NCBI GenBank assembly: GCA_028344155.1
Contig: JAOMAI010000009.1
Coordinates: 1 to 33,289, forward strand
Length of the DNA: 33,289 bases
Reading direction: 5' to 3'
Source: Candidatus Nitrosopelagicus sp.
GTDB taxonomy: Archaea > Thermoproteota > Nitrososphaeria > Nitrososphaerales > Nitrosopumilaceae
Shown here: positions 30,207 to 33,289 of the stretch, piece after piece
Layout: every line of letters begins with the position of its first letter
How positions within the stretch are numbered: the first letter of the stretch is position 1
Position numbers and translations under genes: made by a program
The notes under the pieces: model-generated
The model's database searches: none
The model's input: only the letters and a program-made list of their open reading frames with translations
What the model was told of the DNA's origin: nothing

Positions 30207-31715
30207 CTATTCAATAATTTGTGAAAATCTTTCTATCGCAGAGAAGAATCTTTTTCTTTCCGTAGGATTTTTTGCAAATTCAATCATTTCACACATACCA
30301 AGATAGTCAAGTATAGAATCGAATTCAGGAATATTCTCTTTTCTTAACAATTGTAATGCATCCATGTTTGTGATTTCTGTTCCGGTAGAAAATCTATTGG
30401 AATAATAGAATCGAATTGATTGAGATAGTTTTTCATGTGCATCTTTGAAAAGATCCTCATCATACATTTGTTGAGCCTCAGTTAGCATTTCACGGGTTAG
30501 ATCAACATAGCTGATAGTATAATTATCATTTTTTACTATCATAGGAGTTTGTATGATTGATTTCTTTTTTGGAAGTTTCATTGATATGAATACTGCAACC
30601 GCAATAACTCCGATTATCAAAGGAATTATCCATAAGAGATTAGATTCTATTTCATCAGATGGACGTTCTAGTAAGACATTTGTTATTTGTCCATTTTGAA
30701 ATTCTGCAGATATTGCAGCAGACATATCATCATTTTCATATGGAACCGATAACAAGGTCTCATCATCAGACATAGAAAGTGATGGAGATTGTTGTGTCAA
30801 ACCTTCATTTGATAATTGTTCATCAAAATTTTGAAAGTCAGAATTTTGCTGTAATTGCTGCATTAGTTGTTCTTGCATTTGCATTTGTTCTCTAATTTCA
30901 TCTCGAAATTGTTCAGTATTTTGCTCTACCAAGTATGGGCGTTCTGTAGGGTTAACAGGTGCATTTTGTAATTCAGCTGCCATTTCATATTCACTAAGTA
31001 ATTCTTCAGCCTGTTGGAGAAGTTCTTGTTCTTGTGGAGTTAAATTTGTGCCTGATTGTGGACCATTTTGGGAATTATTTTCTTGTTCACCACCTTGTTG
31101 TTGATTTCCTTGTTCACCACCTTGTTGTTGATTTCCTTGTCCACCACCTTGTGAAGAAGATGAACCAGAATCCTGCATTCCTAAATTATCATCAAATGCA
31201 TGTTCATATCGAGGATTCATTTCAGCGTAAACATCATCACATGAAAAATCAACAGCATTCGTGAATCCCGCATTTACTCCATCATCAAGTAAAAGATTGT
31301 ATTTTTCAAAATAGATTTCAATTGGTTCAAAAGTTTCAGGATGTTCAAATTCAACTAATGCAGGAAGCATTACATATCGTCCCAAATCAGAAATTTGAAC
31401 CGGAGAATATGGGATTACCAAGATATGATTTGTAAATAATGTTATAGGCTTGCACGTTTCATCTACTTTTTGAAATTCAACACTTTGAAAACTAGAAACT
31501 GAAACATTCACAGGAGTACCAGAATCATTTGTTAAAACATGTTGTAAGAAAACAGTATTCCCAGTTTCATCCAATTGTTGTATTATAAATCCAGAATCAG
31601 ATTTTAATACCTCAAAACTGATTGCAGACCCAAAACCCCCACCTCCAAATGCGGATAATGCAAAAAGCGGCATTATTCCTAGAAGTAATATGAAAGTACC
31701 AGAAATTTTTCTCAA
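30207..31715 (-). CDS. Membrane protein of a DUF58-VWA operon, with Gln/Gly-rich repeats
   Basis: The 502-residue protein has an N-terminal signal peptide (MRKISGTFILLLGIMPLFAL), an extracytoplasmic beta-rich region, a Gln/Gly/Ser-rich low-complexity stretch (about 184-220), a predicted coiled region of Gln-rich helix (about 225-300), one membrane helix (about 363-381, LLWIIPLIIGVIAVAVFI) and a cytosolic C-terminal helical domain resembling the DUF4129/BatD neighbourhood. It is the last gene of the operon, starting two bases after the VWA gene. Overall function is unknown; such operons with MoxR-type ATPases assemble or stress-protect membrane complexes. Confidence 0.65.
   Translation of the reverse strand: MRKISGTFILLLGIMPLFALSAFGGGGFGSAISFEVLKSDSGFIIQQLDETGNTVFLQHVLTNDSGTPVNVSVSSFQSVEFQKVDETCKPITLFTNHILVIPYSPVQISDLGRYVMLPALVEFEHPETFEPIEIYFEKYNLLLDDGVNAGFTNAVDFSCDDVYAEMNPRYEHAFDDNLGMQDSGSSSSQGGGQGNQQQGGEQGNQQQGGEQENNSQNGPQSGTNLTPQEQELLQQAEELLSEYEMAAELQNAPVNPTERPYLVEQNTEQFRDEIREQMQMQEQLMQQLQQNSDFQNFDEQLSNEGLTQQSPSLSMSDDETLLSVPYENDDMSAAISAEFQNGQITNVLLERPSDEIESNLLWIIPLIIGVIAVAVFISMKLPKKKSIIQTPMIVKNDNYTISYVDLTREMLTEAQQMYDEDLFKDAHEKLSQSIRFYYSNRFSTGTEITNMDALQLLRKENIPEFDSILDYLGMCEMIEFAKNPTERKRFFSAIERFSQIIE
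31088..31150. repeat. 27-base tandem repeat coding for Gln/Gly-rich units
   Basis: The 27-base unit starting CACCACCTTGTTG occurs at 31088-31114 and 31115-31141 with one change at the last base, and a partial third copy continues to about 31150. In the protein it encodes GEQGNQQQG-like nonapeptides. It probably varies in copy number by slippage and provides a flexible linker. Confidence 0.75.
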
Positions 31716-31717
31716 AA

Positions 31718-32668
31718 TTAAATCACTATTCTATATTTGCCGTATACAATGTAAATATTAGCAGCTAGAACAACAACTGCCGCAATGAAAAACCAATCTT
31801 TGATACTTACCTGCTCCAACTCCCTGTCAATTTCATCAGAAATTTCTTCGAAAATTTCATTCAGACTATTATTATCAACAGATTTGTAATACTTTCCATT
31901 CGCTGCAGTTGCAATAGCAATCAACTCCTCTTCATTTAATTCTGCATAAAGAGGATTTCCATAAATGTTAGTTCCAAGTAGTACAGGTTCATCTGAACCC
32001 ATACCTATTGTGTGAATTTGAATTTTTTTCTGTAACGCATATTGTACTGCTTCATTTGGAGTAACTACACCAGCATTATGATCACCGTCACTTAGTAAAA
32101 TAACCACTTTCTTTTTGTTAGGTATGGAATTTGCCATATCCACACCCAATACAAGACCATCTCCAATTGCAGTTGCGCCATCTCTTTGTCTAATTGACTG
32201 TAAATCATCAATGGTTTTGTCTTTGAATGGAGTTAGGTATGAAACGGTGGTAGCACCAGATTCAAATAAAATTATTCCAGTATGATCATTTGGTTCAAGA
32301 TTGGATATTAGAATCTCAGCTGCATCTTTTGCAGATTCTAATCTAGTAGGAGGGTAATCTGTTGCAGCCATACTGCCAGAACCATCAAGAACGAGAACAA
32401 CATTTACTCCTTCTTGTATATTTTCAAGAGGTATTCTCGGATCTGCAAGACCAATTATGATCAAGCCCACGGCAACAAGTATCAGTATAAACGGAAGATG
32501 TTTTCTTAATTGAGATTGCGATGAAACAGAATTTTTTACAAGCTGTAAATTACTAAATTTTAATGAATTTGATTTCTTTGTCTTTGTGTAAAATCTGTAT
32601 AAATAAAAAAAACCAGGTAATATCAAAAGAGCAAGTAAAACATACCAATAACCAAATTCATAATCCAT
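31718..32668 (-). CDS. VWA-domain membrane protein, BatA-like
   Basis: The 316-residue protein has N-terminal membrane helices (about 8-26 and 57-74), then a von Willebrand A domain with a complete MIDAS: D95, S97 and S99 in LDGSGSM, T166 in GATAIG and D194 in LLSDGDHN. One membrane helix closes the protein (about 292-309). It matches BatA-like proteins in MoxR-DUF58-VWA operons. It starts two bases after the DUF58 stop. The intact MIDAS suggests metal-dependent binding of a partner outside the membrane. Confidence 0.87.
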   Translation of the reverse strand: MDYEFGYWYVLLALLILPGFFYLYRFYTKTKKSNSLKFSNLQLVKNSVSSQSQLRKHLPFILILVAVGLIIIGLADPRIPLENIQEGVNVVLVLDGSGSMAATDYPPTRLESAKDAAEILISNLEPNDHTGIILFESGATTVSYLTPFKDKTIDDLQSIRQRDGATAIGDGLVLGVDMANSIPNKKKVVILLSDGDHNAGVVTPNEAVQYALQKKIQIHTIGMGSDEPVLLGTNIYGNPLYAELNEEELIAIATAANGKYYKSVDNNSLNEIFEEISDEIDRELEQVSIKDWFFIAAVVVLAANIYIVYGKYRIVI

Positions 32669-32670
32669 AT

Positions 32671-33288
32671 TTATCGCCTCATCCTTTGATTAAAGAATTG
32701 TCTTAATGCAGTATCAAAAGGAACCTGTTCTGAAACATTAACCATTTCTACCTTTAATTTTGTAATATCATTTTTTATTTTTTCATGGTTATCTTGAGAA
32801 TTTTTTGTAAATGCATCTCTAAATGATTTATCGGATGTGTTAACCAGTAATTGTTCTCCAGATTCAATATCTTCTAACATTGTATATCCAATGTCTGGTA
32901 ACTCAGATTCACGTATGTCAGAGAGATTTACTAAAATTACATCATGACGATTTTTAAGAAATTTTAATGGACGTAAAAAGTTTGGAGAGATGTAATCTGA
33001 AATTATGAATATTACACTCTGTTGTCCTAGAATGTGATGTAATTGCGACAATGAAGATTCAATGTTAGTTTGTGAACTTTTTGGTTTGTACGCAAGTAAT
33101 GTTCGAAGTAATGATAAACTATGTTTACGGCCTTTTCTTGCAGGAACAAATTGTTCAAGTTTATCAGTAAATATTCCAAGTCCAACATTATCATTATTTT
33201 TCATTGCAGAAAATATTATAGATGCTGCAACTTCATGTCCTATTGATTTTTTACTTTTTAAAAATCCAAAATCATTACTTGCAGAATA
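32671..33288 (-). CDS. DUF58 family protein, 5' end beyond the window
   Basis: The frame stays open to the right edge, so the start lies outside; an internal ATG is at 33204. The visible 205 residues include YSASNDFGFLKSKKSIGHEV, GLGIFTDKLEQFVPARKGR and VIFIISDYISPNFLRPLKFL, the C-terminal DUF58/VWA-like core in which a DxSxS motif would lie upstream. DUF58 genes sit next to MoxR ATPase genes, so a moxR is likely just outside. It is the promoter-proximal visible gene of this operon. Confidence 0.85.
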   Translation of the reverse strand, partial: YSASNDFGFLKSKKSIGHEVAASIIFSAMKNNDNVGLGIFTDKLEQFVPARKGRKHSLSLLRTLLAYKPKSSQTNIESSLSQLHHILGQQSVIFIISDYISPNFLRPLKFLKNRHDVILVNLSDIRESELPDIGYTMLEDIESGEQLLVNTSDKSFRDAFTKNSQDNHEKIKNDITKLKVEMVNVSEQVPFDTALRQFFNQRMRR

Positions 33289-33289
33289 A

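Noticed and set aside
31088-31150. CRISPR-like repeat
   Set aside because: Two adjacent 27-base units without spacers, in frame inside a gene, so it is a coding tandem repeat.
31034-31264. 76-residue plus-strand frame with repeated FLVHHLVVD
   Set aside because: It is the antisense of the Gln/Gly-rich repeat of the 502-residue gene; the repeat pattern is a mirror of that coding sequence.

Overview
The window looks like chromosome of an ammonia-oxidising archaeon (Nitrososphaeria/Thaumarchaeota, most like the marine Nitrosopumilus group). The evidence is low GC with A/T-ending codons, very tight packing, archaeal proteins (eL40, pyruvoyl arginine decarboxylase, AbrB-PhoU fusion, two-winged-helix regulator), tRNAs without encoded CCA, a cupredoxin, and an Amt ammonium transporter with a short-T-loop P-II protein. 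Many genes have a TATA-like box about 25 nt before the start codon, so leaderless transcripts are probably common. No rRNA, CRISPR array, insertion sequence or phage gene was seen. No gene-free stretch exceeds about 220 bases. Species-level assignment is inference.

Layout. 1-5.6 kb: 3' part of succinyl-CoA synthetase alpha, eL40, a DnaJ-like protein, a divergent NRAMP transporter, an acyl-CoA thioesterase, a small Cys-rich protein, a DUF427 protein and a CbtA-type cobalt transporter. 5.6-11.5 kb: tRNA-Val, oligoendopeptidase F, an isolated GC-rich hairpin, a secreted anchored protein, arginine decarboxylase, an unusual peroxiredoxin, a CPBP membrane protease, small proteins and tRNA-Thr. 11.5-14.5 kb: a C2H2 zinc-finger protein, RlmN, a cupredoxin, a small membrane protein and a winged-helix regulator. 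14.5-17.4 kb: phosphate module (DUF47, PiT transporter, AbrB-PhoU regulator). 17.5-19.9 kb: small proteins, a ferritin-like protein, a 31-residue protein carrying a copy of the ferritin promoter, and a ferredoxin-NADP reductase-like flavoprotein.

20.0-24.3 kb is a nitrogen/carbon balance island. It holds amt and, divergently, glnK followed by three very small genes (membrane microprotein, 91-residue repeat protein, membrane microprotein). A P-II-like domain fused to a helical C-terminal domain follows, divergent from an sbtA-sbtB bicarbonate transporter pair. Three different P-II-type proteins therefore sit beside the two transporters that feed ammonia and inorganic carbon into the cell. An 11-base motif occurs in both divergent promoter regions.

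24.3-29.6 kb: arsenic module (ArsR divergent from ArsC and an aquaporin; a flavoprotein nearby) and a FeoB-type iron transporter behind a zinc-ribbon protein. 29.7-33.3 kb: two small proteins, then a minus-strand DUF58 - VWA - membrane protein operon cut by the right edge.

Most notable observations: the 46/49-base duplicated promoter with identical spacing to two start codons, plus a shared 8-mer at the same offset before the phosphate operon; the P-II fusion/SbtAB/Amt/GlnK island with its microproteins; the GC-rich hairpin after pepF; and a 9+4+9 inverted repeat over the start of a small gene.
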